NCBI RefSeq assembly: GCF_016879755.1
Contig: NZ_WOFU01000003.1
Coordinates: 310,001-374,000 of the forward strand
DNA length: 64,000 nt
Source of the DNA: Bacillus sp. B15-48
GTDB lineage: Bacteria; Bacillota; Bacilli; Bacillales; Cytobacillaceae
Reading direction: 5' to 3'
Each line of letters begins with the position of its first letter. The first letter of the stretch is position 1. Positions 8,033 to 15,494 of this stretch are shown here, in pieces. The notes under the pieces are model-generated. The model saw only the letters and a program-made list of their open reading frames with translations, had not been told where the DNA came from and searched no databases. The position numbers and the translations under genes are program-made.

Positions 8033-9235
8033 TTAATCTGAAATTAAAGTAACCTTCTCCACCATACTTTCAATTATCGAATCTATATCTGCATAGCCAG
8101 AATAACGAACATACATCACTGCTTTTCCTTTAGAAGCAAATACCTTTTTCATATCCTCTTCCATATGAACAATCAAAAGATCCAAATCTTGATGTTCTGT
8201 TTCAACAAAATCTTCTCTACTATTATATCTATATCTTTCTATTAAATCAGAAATCAGATTATCTGCCAGCGCTGGTATGTTTAGCTGATAAACCTGTGTA
8301 TGAATAGCCGGTGAATATTCACCGCTTCCATCCTCCCACATTTCCCCTGGTATTACACCCTGTTCATCTGTTTCATATTGCACGGGTGCCAATAGACTCC
8401 AATTGTATGAGTACCGGTTGCCCCAATCCACATTGTTACTGATATAGGAAGGTTCGCCTCGAACCATTGCTGAATTTCCTTCTACATCTGCTAACCTGAC
8501 AATCGGTAAGTCAAGACTTGCTTCGGGCAATGTTTTCGTATCCATTTTTACAAGTTGTACGAATGGAATGATCGCACTCAATCCGACCACTACTGTAAAA
8601 AGAAAAGCGCTGGTAGAATGTAATCGGTAGTGTTTCTTCCAAGTTGCATGATGGTCGATCGGTTTGCCTTCGATAAGATTTCTCCGCAAAGCACGAATGG
8701 AAATGGCTGCTTGTAGCGAATGATAGGCCGAGTATCCGATGAACATTGCTAAAATGGTTTGTTGAATAGCCCCGCCTTTCACCAGAACAAAGGTAGGTGT
8801 CCCATCAAGAAGCCAAATAGATGATAACATACCGACCATTAAAATCATTGCGACAATTACGATAACAGCATTCAAAGCTAACTTCTTGTCCAGTTCCTTT
8901 AATGTATAAGACTGCTCGGCGGGGTCTGTATGAAGCTCTGGTGCATTCAGTCCTTCAGGTGATGAAAAGACATGAAAAAAACTATAGCTTATTACATATT
9001 CCCAACCACTTTCCGCATACATTTGGATTTGTTCTGAGTTAATCCTTTTCTTTATGGATACATCTATTCTGTACCTCATTTTCTTCGGTTCACCTTTATC
9101 AAATTTGGCAAAATGTATCCCCATCTTTTTTAGATGCAACCCTTTAGCAGCCATGTCTGCAAACCAGCTTTCATGCTCACCAATTCGCCAATAATCACTG
9201 GGCCGAAGTTTATAGGCTGTTTTATTCATGCTCAT
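8033..9235 (-). CDS. DUF2812 membrane protein
   Basis: A protein of about 400 residues. The N-terminal 120 residues form the DUF2812 domain (YWRIGEHESWFADMAAKGLHL, then MRYRIDV). Three or four hydrophobic segments lie between about 130 and 235, and a long C-terminal extracytosolic part follows. It overlaps the end of the PadR gene by 14 nt, and GAGGAAGG gives plausible starts at ATG 9235 or 9229; a GTG at 9238 lies too close to it. PadR-DUF2812 pairs are common in Firmicutes, where PadR probably controls the membrane protein. The function of DUF2812 is not known. Confidence 0.8.
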   Translation of the reverse strand: MSMNKTAYKLRPSDYWRIGEHESWFADMAAKGLHLKKMGIHFAKFDKGEPKKMRYRIDVSIKKRINSEQIQMYAESGWEYVISYSFFHVFSSPEGLNAPELHTDPAEQSYTLKELDKKLALNAVIVIVAMILMVGMLSSIWLLDGTPTFVLVKGGAIQQTILAMFIGYSAYHSLQAAISIRALRRNLIEGKPIDHHATWKKHYRLHSTSAFLFTVVVGLSAIIPFVQLVKMDTKTLPEASLDLPIVRLADVEGNSAMVRGEPSYISNNVDWGNRYSYNWSLLAPVQYETDEQGVIPGEMWEDGSGEYSPAIHTQVYQLNIPALADNLISDLIERYRYNSREDFVETEHQDLDLLIVHMEEDMKKVFASKGKAVMYVRYSGYADIDSIIESMVEKVTLISD

Positions 9236-9542
9236 CACCTTCCTCTAAAATGCTACTATCTTTTATCAAGGCTTTTAATCGACCATACTCTATCTTCAAA
9301 GCTTGTTCCCCTTTTGGTGTTATTAGATAGGTCTTCCTTCTGCCATCATCTTCTGCTAGTGAGATAAGACCGTCTTTTTGCATGCGTGAGAGTACTCCGT
9401 AAAGTGTCCCCGGCCCCATTTTTAATCTGCCATTTGATACTTCTGTAATTGCATGCATAAGCTGATACCCATGGTTAGGACGCATTAACGCTAGTAGGAC
9501 ATAATACATTGCCTCGGTCATAGGTCCCCCATTATATGCCAT
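9222..9542 (-). CDS. PadR-family transcriptional regulator
   Basis: A 106-residue winged-helix protein (MTEAMYYVLLALMRPNHGYQ, then GTLYGVLSRMQKDGLI and GRRKTYLITPKGEQAL), the standard small PadR subtype without a long C-terminal dimerisation arm. GAAGGG precedes the ATG by 9 nt. It shares an operon with the DUF2812 gene. A 12-bp palindrome about 55 nt upstream is a likely autoregulatory operator. The inducer is unknown. Confidence 0.9.
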   Translation of the reverse strand: MAYNGGPMTEAMYYVLLALMRPNHGYQLMHAITEVSNGRLKMGPGTLYGVLSRMQKDGLISLAEDDGRRKTYLITPKGEQALKIEYGRLKALIKDSSILEEGDEHE

Positions 9543-9593
9543 TCCTTACATCCCTTCTTTCGTTATTCGAGATATTATGTTGCGGTATTATGT

Positions 9594-9611
9594 ATAACGA
9601 TATATCGTATG
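9594..9611. promoter_or_regulatory. Candidate PadR operator
   Basis: ACGATATATCGT (9597-9608) is a perfect 12-bp palindrome, flanked by further AT-rich symmetry, 55 nt upstream of the padR start. Its position fits autorepression. The assignment is inference. Confidence 0.45.
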
Positions 9612-9782
9612 GCATAATAATAATTCATGAGATATCCTTTGTAAATGAAAACAGAAATAATTTTCACTATCTTCCTTTTTGCAGCAAAAAAAGACCATAT
9701 AAAAAGTGATCTTCTTGTTCAACTCTTCCCAATAGTTGAACAAGCGAAAGTTGTAAACTGCTATCGCCCCCGTTACCTCAAC

Positions 9783-9816
9783 AAAAAAAGGCGAATACCC
9801 TTGTTTCAGCATTCGC
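9783..9816 (-). terminator. Terminator downstream of the methyltransferase gene
   Basis: On the minus strand GCGAAT/ATTCGC forms a stem followed by CTTTTTTT. It is about 165 nt after the methyltransferase stop. A second inverted repeat, CTTGTTCAACT/AGTTGAACAAG, follows at about 9714-9744 without an adjacent T-run. Confidence 0.6.
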
Positions 9817-9980
9817 ACCAGTTACTTTAATTACTGACCTATTATTTGAACTCCTTTAAATTTGGTCTTTGCTAGGAATTTTTTCACAGTTCAATTAGTA
9901 AAGACATATGTCCTAATGAAATGGGGATGTTGCCTTTATGCTATATTTAAAATCATTCAGTTGCTCTTTTTAGTTAAGAT

Positions 9981-10580
9981 CTACCGCGGCTTTTGGCCGA
10001 CAAATTGAATGACATGGGATAAGCCATTGTGCAAATCCCCTTCTTGTCGTTCAACCTCACCCATAAAGAAATGTATCACCCGCCAATCAGCAAAGGTTTG
10101 TAAAAACTCCTCTGGTTGATACAATAATGTTTCATCCCGGGGTCCGCCACTATTGTAAGGAATTTGTTTATAGGAATATACTTCCGTTACATAATAGCCC
10201 CCTGGTTTAACAGCCTCTTTTACTCCTAGCAATGTTTTCTTTCGTAAGTCTGTAGGAAAATGACCAAAAATGCAGACAATTGCGTCCCACTGATTTGCTT
10301 GCCAATTTGCTTCATTTAAATCAACAAGCTCGGTATGAAGATTGACCCCACGTGTAGCTGCAAGCTTTTTAGCTTTCTTCAGTCCTGATTCTGCATAATC
10401 CCATGCCGTCACATTCATTCCTTGTTCTGCTAAGAAAACGGCATTACGACCTTCCCCCTCAGCAATGGCCAACGCATTTCCTGAAAGTCGCAATTCTTTT
10501 TGAACATCCGCTAAAAAGACATTCGGTTTCGTTCCGTAAACATAATTTTCTGTTTGAAAACGAGTATCCCAGTGATTCAT
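9981..10580 (-). CDS. Class I SAM-dependent methyltransferase (TehB-like)
   Basis: A 199-residue protein starting MNHWDTRFQTENYVYGTKPN. The SAM-binding motif I reads ALAIAEGEGRNAVFLA, a variant of the usual GxGxG, and CIFGHFP and VKPGGYYVTEVYS follow. AAGGTGG lies 7 nt before the ATG at 10580 and 4 nt before another at 10583; the first spacing is better. This subfamily contains tellurite- and thiol-type methyltransferases, but the substrate cannot be assigned. It is monocistronic. Confidence 0.85.
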   Translation of the reverse strand: MNHWDTRFQTENYVYGTKPNVFLADVQKELRLSGNALAIAEGEGRNAVFLAEQGMNVTAWDYAESGLKKAKKLAATRGVNLHTELVDLNEANWQANQWDAIVCIFGHFPTDLRKKTLLGVKEAVKPGGYYVTEVYSYKQIPYNSGGPRDETLLYQPEEFLQTFADWRVIHFFMGEVERQEGDLHNGLSHVIQFVGQKPR

Positions 10581-10651
10581 CATCCATCCACCTTTTTCAT
10601 CTTTATTAAATCTATCGTACCATTAGAAATAAATGATGAAAAATATTGTGG

Positions 10652-12580
10652 TTACTCAGCTAAAAACTTCACTTCGTTTCTGCCGGCATCTTTTGCTTGA
10701 TATAAGGCTTGATCAGCTAAAAGAAATACATCTTGCAGAGAACGATCTTGGCTCGCAGATTGCGAGGTCACACCGATGCTAACTGTAACCCACGAGCTGA
10801 CAGTTGAACGTTCATGCGGGATTTGAAGCTCCTCAATTGTTTCTTTCACTAACAGCGCCATAGCGATTGCCTGACTCTTTCCTACTTCTGGCAAGATGAC
10901 AATGAATTCCTCTCCACCATAACGTGCGACCAATTCGCCTGAACGTTTAAAACAATCATTAATCGCTTTCGCAACTTGTACGAGACATTCATCCCCTGCT
11001 TTATGACCGTAGCAATCATTATATAATTTAAACTGATCAATATCGATCATCATTAACGAAATAGGCTGATTATTTGTAGCACAACGATTCCATTCCAGTT
11101 GAAAGCTGTCATCAAAATGGCGACGATTCCATAAATTAGTAAGCGGATCTTTCAGTGAAACGACACGTAACATTTGATTTGCCTTTTCCAATTCCCGATT
11201 CTTGTCCTCAATTTCTTTCCGCGATTGCTCTAAAGCTTTCGTTCTCTTAATCACTAATTCATCTAACTTGAGGTTGTTGCCTCTCAGCTGCATGGTCATG
11301 ACTTCCTCTAGTTCAAGAGCGTTTGAAAATCGTTGAGCCATAACTAAGGAGTTAGCGAATACAAAAATTAATTGTCCAATTGATGAAAGATTTCCGCCCG
11401 TAAATACCGTTCGCAAAAGCGAAGAACTATAATCACTCATCCAAATACTTGAAAAAACGATATCGTTTAAACTCGTTAATATTAAAAACATCGCTCCAAT
11501 GAAAATGACGATTGCCCCGTCTTCCTTTTTCAGAAGAATTTTCATAAAAACGATCAAGATATAAACAATTACAATTACAGTAAATACTTGATAGACCGGG
11601 TTAACAATTGTAAAAATCTTTGCTGGAGTGAGAATGACTAGCGATCCAAAGGTGATTCCTACACCCCAGATAGTTCTAGTTATTTTTGTATGATAATATG
11701 CAGAAAATAGCGACCTTAAAAACTGCAAAATGAACGGCAAACCAAGGTAAAAGGTTAGAGTTTGAATTTTATGAGCCGCTTCCCAGCTAAAATCAGGAAC
11801 TAAGAAAATAAAATATCTTTCTCCTACTAATAAAGTCCGGATGGCGATAATCAGGCAAAACAAGCCAAAATAAAGAGGCGCGAAATTCTTTCTTCTAAAT
11901 AAATATAAAGTAACGTGATAGATGCCAATAATTGTTAGACTTCCTACTATGAAAAGCTCAAAAGCGATTCTATTATCACGAAGCCTACTAATCTCTTTCT
12001 CATTTCCGATTAAAATACTTTCAAGGATTCCGCCACTACGGTGATAAAAATTGGCTACTTGAACAATGATTTCATTTTCTCCTGCTTTCGACTCAAAGAA
12101 AGCCACTTGTGGGAGGTATTGTGGCGTCATTTCCTCCCTCTTTTTCCCTAACGTTCCGGCTGCAGCGATTTGCCTCTCATTTATCCATAGCTGATAAGCA
12201 GTAAAGATTCTTGGAATTTTAAGTGCTAATCTTTCGCTTTCCTTCGTTTCAAAAACGAATCGAAAAGTCGCATAACCGTCTCCACTTCGTTCTTCCCCGT
12301 TCATGATCAAGCGATTCCAAGAGCCAGGAACCTCAATAAACCCGGTTCTTTGTGGAGAACTTTCTTTTAAATCTTCAGGTTCTATTAACTGCCCCCAATA
12401 AAACTCCCATTCTCCATCTAACTTATGAATCGCGCCATCCCAATCAGTTAAATCGAGCATCCCTTCTGGGGCCGTTGGGCGATCGAATGATACTTTGTTT
12501 GTGCAGGCTCCTACACTAAAGAAGATGATGATAAATGCGAATACGAACCAGCTATACAATTGTGTCCTTTTTTTATTCAT
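10652..12580 (-). CDS. Membrane diguanylate cyclase with 7TM-DISM sensor
   Basis: A 642-residue protein. A lipoprotein-like signal (VGAC) begins it, and an extracytosolic beta-sandwich of the 7TMR-DISM type follows (about 35-195; LDGEWEFYW, VPGSWN). Seven transmembrane helices span about 205-405, then a coiled coil of about 50 residues and a GGDEF domain. The active-site motif is GGEEF near residue 555, so synthesis of c-di-GMP is expected. The usual inhibitory RxxD site upstream reads RSGE and may be weakened. The extracytosolic domain resembles carbohydrate-binding folds, so a sugar or cell-wall ligand is possible. No c-di-GMP receptor gene lies nearby. Confidence 0.9.
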   Translation of the reverse strand: MNKKRTQLYSWFVFAFIIIFFSVGACTNKVSFDRPTAPEGMLDLTDWDGAIHKLDGEWEFYWGQLIEPEDLKESSPQRTGFIEVPGSWNRLIMNGEERSGDGYATFRFVFETKESERLALKIPRIFTAYQLWINERQIAAAGTLGKKREEMTPQYLPQVAFFESKAGENEIIVQVANFYHRSGGILESILIGNEKEISRLRDNRIAFELFIVGSLTIIGIYHVTLYLFRRKNFAPLYFGLFCLIIAIRTLLVGERYFIFLVPDFSWEAAHKIQTLTFYLGLPFILQFLRSLFSAYYHTKITRTIWGVGITFGSLVILTPAKIFTIVNPVYQVFTVIVIVYILIVFMKILLKKEDGAIVIFIGAMFLILTSLNDIVFSSIWMSDYSSSLLRTVFTGGNLSSIGQLIFVFANSLVMAQRFSNALELEEVMTMQLRGNNLKLDELVIKRTKALEQSRKEIEDKNRELEKANQMLRVVSLKDPLTNLWNRRHFDDSFQLEWNRCATNNQPISLMMIDIDQFKLYNDCYGHKAGDECLVQVAKAINDCFKRSGELVARYGGEEFIVILPEVGKSQAIAMALLVKETIEELQIPHERSTVSSWVTVSIGVTSQSASQDRSLQDVFLLADQALYQAKDAGRNEVKFLAE

Positions 12581-12666
12581 TAGGAGCCCCCAATCAAACG
12601 CTGTTTTTTTCTAAAACAACTGAAAACACTTTCCTAGATTCATGTTTAGCTTTACAGACAACACGC

Positions 12667-12757
12667 TATAATAAATATATTAATAAGCAATATTACAATA
12701 TTCGACAAATATGACTAAAGCTCCTTCTAAGCGATTGTTTATCTTATTAAAAAAGAT
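12667..12757. other. Gene-free interval before the small ORF, with one hairpin
   Basis: A TATAAT (12667-12672, plus strand) has only a poor -35 upstream. TTTATCTT...AAGATAAA forms a small hairpin at about 12738-12760. Nothing else is evident. Confidence 0.3.
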
Positions 12758-12777
12758 AAACCATTTCAGGTAAAGAG

Positions 12778-12939
12778 ATGATCGCACTAGGGAAAAGCGT
12801 TAAAAATATGACGGCGGATGTCGCTGAGAAGATTTCTGGGATGAAGCCTGTTGCATTAGAAGAAATTAAGCTTCGTCAAATTCAACATTTTTATAAAGTT
12901 AAAAACACATGTTTACTAAAAACACGTGTCGGAATATAA
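12778..12939 (+). CDS. Small hypothetical ORF upstream of plsC
   Basis: A 53-codon frame (MIALGKSVKNMTADVAEKIS...) with AGG 7 nt before the ATG. The amino-acid composition looks natural (lysine-rich, amphipathic), but I recognise no family. The plsC promoter overlaps its 3' end, so it may be the remnant of a larger gene, or a genuine small protein. A stop lies in frame only 21 nt upstream, so it is not part of a longer intact frame. Confidence 0.3.
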   Translation: MIALGKSVKNMTADVAEKISGMKPVALEEIKLRQIQHFYKVKNTCLLKTRVGI

Positions 12940-12940
12940 T
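12912..12940 (+). promoter_or_regulatory. SigA-type promoter of plsC
   Basis: TTTACT (12912-12917), a 17-bp spacer and TATAAT (12935-12940). Transcription would start near 12947, and AAGGAAAGG (12957-12965) then serves the TTG start at 12968. Confidence 0.7.
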
Positions 12941-12967
12941 CTTATTATGCTTATTTAAGGAAAGGAT

Positions 12968-13549
12968 TTGATAGAGTTGGTTTATAAGTTTGTAACGACA
13001 ATTGTCAGAGTTTTTTTGCACATTCGTTTTAAAATAAAAATTGAAGGAAAAGAAAATATTCCCAGTGGTTCAGCGATATTAGCGATGAACCATACAAGCA
13101 ATTTCGATGCACCTATGGTTGGCGTTCATACTCCAAGGAAAATGTTTATTATGGGAAAAGAAGAACTTTTCAAAAATAAATTTTTTGCTTGGCTCATCCA
13201 TGAGTTAGGATGTTTTCCAATTAAAAGAGGACAAGCAGATATTAAATCACTAAAACACACACTTAGACTATTAAAAACTGGAAACTTATTTTCGATTTTT
13301 ATTGAGGGCACTCGTTCTAAAACTGGAGAAATGCAGGAAGCGAAAAAAGGAATTGGTTTTATCGTCGCCAAGAGCAATGCACCTGTTGTCCCTACATTTA
13401 TTTATGGCGCAAAAAATGGTTGGTTTAAGCCCGCAGGTATTATTTTTGGTCCCCCGCTTACATTTGAAGAAGGGTTAGGACATGAAGAAATCGCTAATAA
13501 AATCGCTGAAGAAATAAAAAAACTCAACCCTGAAAGAGAACTTTCTTAA
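12968..13549 (+). CDS. plsC: 1-acyl-sn-glycerol-3-phosphate acyltransferase
   Basis: A 193-residue membrane-associated acyltransferase. It has the catalytic NHTSNFD motif (residues 41-47), the substrate-binding FIEGTRS motif near 112-118, and an N-terminal hydrophobic helix. It acylates lysophosphatidic acid to phosphatidic acid in phospholipid synthesis. The start is TTG 6 nt after AAGGA; a second TTG at 12977 is also served by AAAGGA. Its own promoter and a terminator overlapping the stop codon make it monocistronic. Confidence 0.9.
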   Translation: MIELVYKFVTTIVRVFLHIRFKIKIEGKENIPSGSAILAMNHTSNFDAPMVGVHTPRKMFIMGKEELFKNKFFAWLIHELGCFPIKRGQADIKSLKHTLRLLKTGNLFSIFIEGTRSKTGEMQEAKKGIGFIVAKSNAPVVPTFIYGAKNGWFKPAGIIFGPPLTFEEGLGHEEIANKIAEEIKKLNPERELS

Positions 13550-13569
13550 ATTTGAAAGTTCTCTTTTTT
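13535..13569 (+). terminator. Terminator of plsC overlapping its stop codon
   Basis: AGAGAACTTTC (13535-13545) pairs with GAAAGTTCTCT (13554-13564), followed by a T-run. The left arm lies in the last codons of plsC. Confidence 0.85.
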
Positions 13570-13590
13570 AAAAGGATTCATTAAAGAAAA

Positions 13591-13929
13591 CTATTTTTGT
13601 AACGGTATTTTTTCAGATTGAACTTTTTGAAAATGAATTTCAAGATCTTTTAACGCAGCTATCAATGCATTGGTTGCTTTGCCTCGGTAAAAGGTTTTAA
13701 TGGCGTCAACGACTTCATCGACACCGTCTTTTAAACTAGCACCTTTCAGAAGACTTCCAATATATTTCTGGCCTTGTTCTGTCGCTAGTGTACAAGATGC
13801 CTCTAGGATAACGCCATATTTAATATCAACTTCTGCGGTAATCGTTAATGTGTCAAAGACACTTTTCGCCGCCATTCCTTGCGGTAAACGAGCATGCCCT
13901 GCAATAAACATCGTTTTCCCAAAACACAT
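13591..13929 (-). CDS. DUF3870 protein, copy 1
   Basis: A 112-residue protein with the DUF3870 signature (MFIAGHARLPQGMAAKSVFD, then GVILEASCTLAT and YRGKATNALIAALKDLE). It is about 80% identical by eye to copy 2 at 14517-14843, so the pair comes from a fairly recent duplication. GAGGGGG precedes the ATG by 9 nt. One cysteine in EASC is conserved in both copies. The function of the family is unknown. The sequence between the two copies holds a possible small RNA and decayed coding sequence. Confidence 0.85.
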   Translation of the reverse strand: MCFGKTMFIAGHARLPQGMAAKSVFDTLTITAEVDIKYGVILEASCTLATEQGQKYIGSLLKGASLKDGVDEVVDAIKTFYRGKATNALIAALKDLEIHFQKVQSEKIPLQK

Positions 13930-13953
13930 AAATGAATTCCCCCTCTAATACGA

Positions 13954-14160
13954 TTAAATTACTACTTCTTCTTTTAAGTTAAACTGTTCTTGGATTCTAC
14001 GATTCGTTTCAATCGTGACTCCCTCTGACTCTCCATATACTCCCTATTATTGTTTTTTCTTGACTTAAAAGCTCAATCTATTGAGTCACTTCCATTCTGT
14101 TCGTAAAATTGAGATGCTTTATAGCTATCCTTCTCTAGATGTACCACCCATAGAATGATT
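13954..14160 (-). pseudogene. Decayed coding sequence between the DUF3870 genes
   Basis: On the minus strand, protein-like text runs through two frames: KHLNFTNRMEVT, stop, IELLSQEKTIIGS, then after a frame change YGESEGVTIETNRRIQEQF and LKEEVVI before a TAA at 13954-13956. The composition and continuity look like a former gene with stops and a frameshift. I do not recognise the family. Confidence 0.3.
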
Positions 14161-14188
14161 CAAAGTGAGTATTTTTCCTATTTGAATA

Positions 14189-14244
14189 CAAAAAGAGTCA
14201 ATAAAACAAACCATGAAAATTCCATTGGTTGTTTTACTGACTCT
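14189..14244 (-). terminator. Strong terminator ending a possible small RNA
   Basis: On the minus strand AGAGTCAGTAAAACAACCAATG pairs almost fully with the CATGGTTTGTTTTATTGACTCT arm, giving about 22 bp with four mismatches, followed by TTTTTG. It lies 270 nt past the second DUF3870 gene and about 260 nt before the first. Confidence 0.8.
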
Positions 14245-14359
14245 ATCCATAGCTCGTCTTCCGGCAAAGGAAGATCAAGTGAATTATAGTCAATTTTAAA
14301 TAGCTTTTTTTACGAACGAACTGGTCACGCAGCAAGGACATTGCTGTCACCCAATAGTT
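14189..14359 (-). ncRNA. Candidate small RNA of about 170 nt
   Basis: A promoter (TTGAAA 14393-14388, 16-bp spacer, TATAAT 14371-14366, minus strand) and the strong terminator at 14189-14244 bracket an interval with no reading frame. Inside are hairpins such as GACAGCAA...TTGCTGCGT near 14350-14320 and TCTTCCtttgccGGAAGA near 14275-14258. It does not match the riboswitch or housekeeping RNA consensus sequences that I can recall. It could instead be a leader or 3' region of the flanking genes. Confidence 0.35.
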
Positions 14360-14365
14360 ACTATT

Positions 14366-14393
14366 ATTATAACAATTTGTTTGAATTTTTCAA
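14366..14393 (-). promoter_or_regulatory. Promoter of the candidate small RNA
   Basis: TTGAAA and TATAAT separated by 16 bp on the minus strand, with no open reading frame starting downstream for more than 400 nt. Confidence 0.5.
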
Positions 14394-14516
14394 TAACCTC
14401 TCAAAGGAATTATTAAAATATTATTAATTTTCAACAATCCCCTTAGTGTACCGAAGCAATTTGTTTTTCATCGCATATTTATTAAAAAAACGGGATCTTC
14501 TTAAATTTATGTCTCC

Positions 14517-14843
14517 CTACCCTAGTTCATTCTCTTTAATTTGCTGAAAATGGAGGTCAAGATCTTTTAATGCTGCTATCAATGCATTCGTTGCCTTTCC
14601 TCGATAATACATTTGAATCGCTGCAACTGCTTCATCAATACCGTCGGTTAAACTCATTCCTCTTAACAATTTTCCAACAAATTCACGACCATGCTCCGTC
14701 GCCAAAGTACAGGAAGCCTCAAGGATAACGCCGTATTTTCTATCGATTTCCGCGGTAATTGTTAACGTATCAAAGACACTTTTCGCAGCCATCCCTTGGG
14801 GTAATTTTGCATGTCCTGCAATAAATAGTGTTTTTCCATTCAT
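14517..14843 (-). CDS. DUF3870 protein, copy 2
   Basis: A 108-residue paralogue of the protein encoded at 13591-13929, with the same AGHAKLPQGMAAKSV, LEASCTLATEHG and RGKATNALIAALKDL segments. AGAGGGG precedes the ATG by 11 nt, a little far. The two copies differ mainly in the middle (LLRGMSLTDGIDEAV against LLKGASLKDGVDEVV) and at the C-terminus. Function unknown. Confidence 0.85.
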   Translation of the reverse strand: MNGKTLFIAGHAKLPQGMAAKSVFDTLTITAEIDRKYGVILEASCTLATEHGREFVGKLLRGMSLTDGIDEAVAAIQMYYRGKATNALIAALKDLDLHFQQIKENELG

Positions 14844-15113
14844 GATTCGTATTTCCCCTCTTTTTAAATGAAAGAATATCTAATAAATAATCCACCTTGA
14901 CTCTATTCATTAGGCTTCTTTAAAATCAATCTTTCACCCAATTTTCGAAGTGGATTTTATTTTAGACTTTAACTCTAGCTAACATATTCTCCATTTTAAT
15001 CGATAATCCTTTTCGTTTTTTGAAATAGTGAACAAAAAAGCGACAACCTCCGACAAATTTAGCCTTCAGGGCGAATGTTTTCGCGAATTCCTTCCCCAAC
15101 CAATTCATCTATT

Positions 15114-15290
15114 TTAATAATCCATGCTTCTAATCCATATAAACACAAACCCCTCAACCCGATTTTCCCCCAAAAAGGCAGAATTCATATGGTACTGCAT
15201 GATGTATGCGTTATCACTGGCGATGTTTCCGTTTTCATGGCCAATGTTCCCGTTTTCATTGGCATTGTTAAATAATGACTCCAGTGCCAT
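15114..15290 (-). CDS. Small hypothetical ORF with a tandem repeat; doubtful
   Basis: A 58-codon frame starting MALESLFNNA and holding two imperfect 21-bp units that encode NENGNIGH and ENGNIAS. No ribosome site precedes the ATG. In the adjacent frame further text (LYGLEAWIIKIDELVGEGIR) continues to a TAA near 15058, so the whole interval may be a frameshifted gene remnant. No family recognised. The remainder of 14844-15494 shows no gene. Confidence 0.25.
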   Translation of the reverse strand: MALESLFNNANENGNIGHENGNIASDNAYIMQYHMNSAFLGENRVEGFVFIWIRSMDY

Positions 15291-15357
15291 AATGAGAATA
15301 TAGTAAAAACCAAATCATTTAAAATATCGAACAAGAAAACACTCAATCCCACCAAGT

Positions 15358-15396
15358 AACCGACTCTCTCTTATGTACTTAGAAGGTCGGTTTTTT
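15358..15396 (+). terminator. Rho-independent terminator in an intergenic region
   Basis: AACCGAC (15358-15364) pairs with GTCGGTT, followed by T residues to 15396. No plus-strand gene lies immediately upstream, so it may end an unrecognised transcript. Confidence 0.6.
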
Positions 15397-15494
15397 ATAT
15401 TTGATGCCATTAAGGAGTAAGAGCTATTTAGGTTGTATAGAGTGCTATGTGAATGTGTTATGAAAAAATTATAGATTGATTGGAGTCCTGTATT

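Noticed and set aside
9588-9818. 76-codon minus-strand frame with low complexity
   Set aside because: It overlaps the terminator and the padR operator region, has no ribosome site and no family resemblance.
9903-9912. Third GACATATGTC palindrome downstream of the methyltransferase gene
   Set aside because: It resembles the flavin-locus operator but lies in a 3' region far from any promoter; ten bases can recur by chance.
14141-14149. T-box-like GGGTGGTAC on the minus strand
   Set aside because: The ACCGCG continuation is missing, no antiterminator is formed, and it lies after the terminator in decayed coding sequence.
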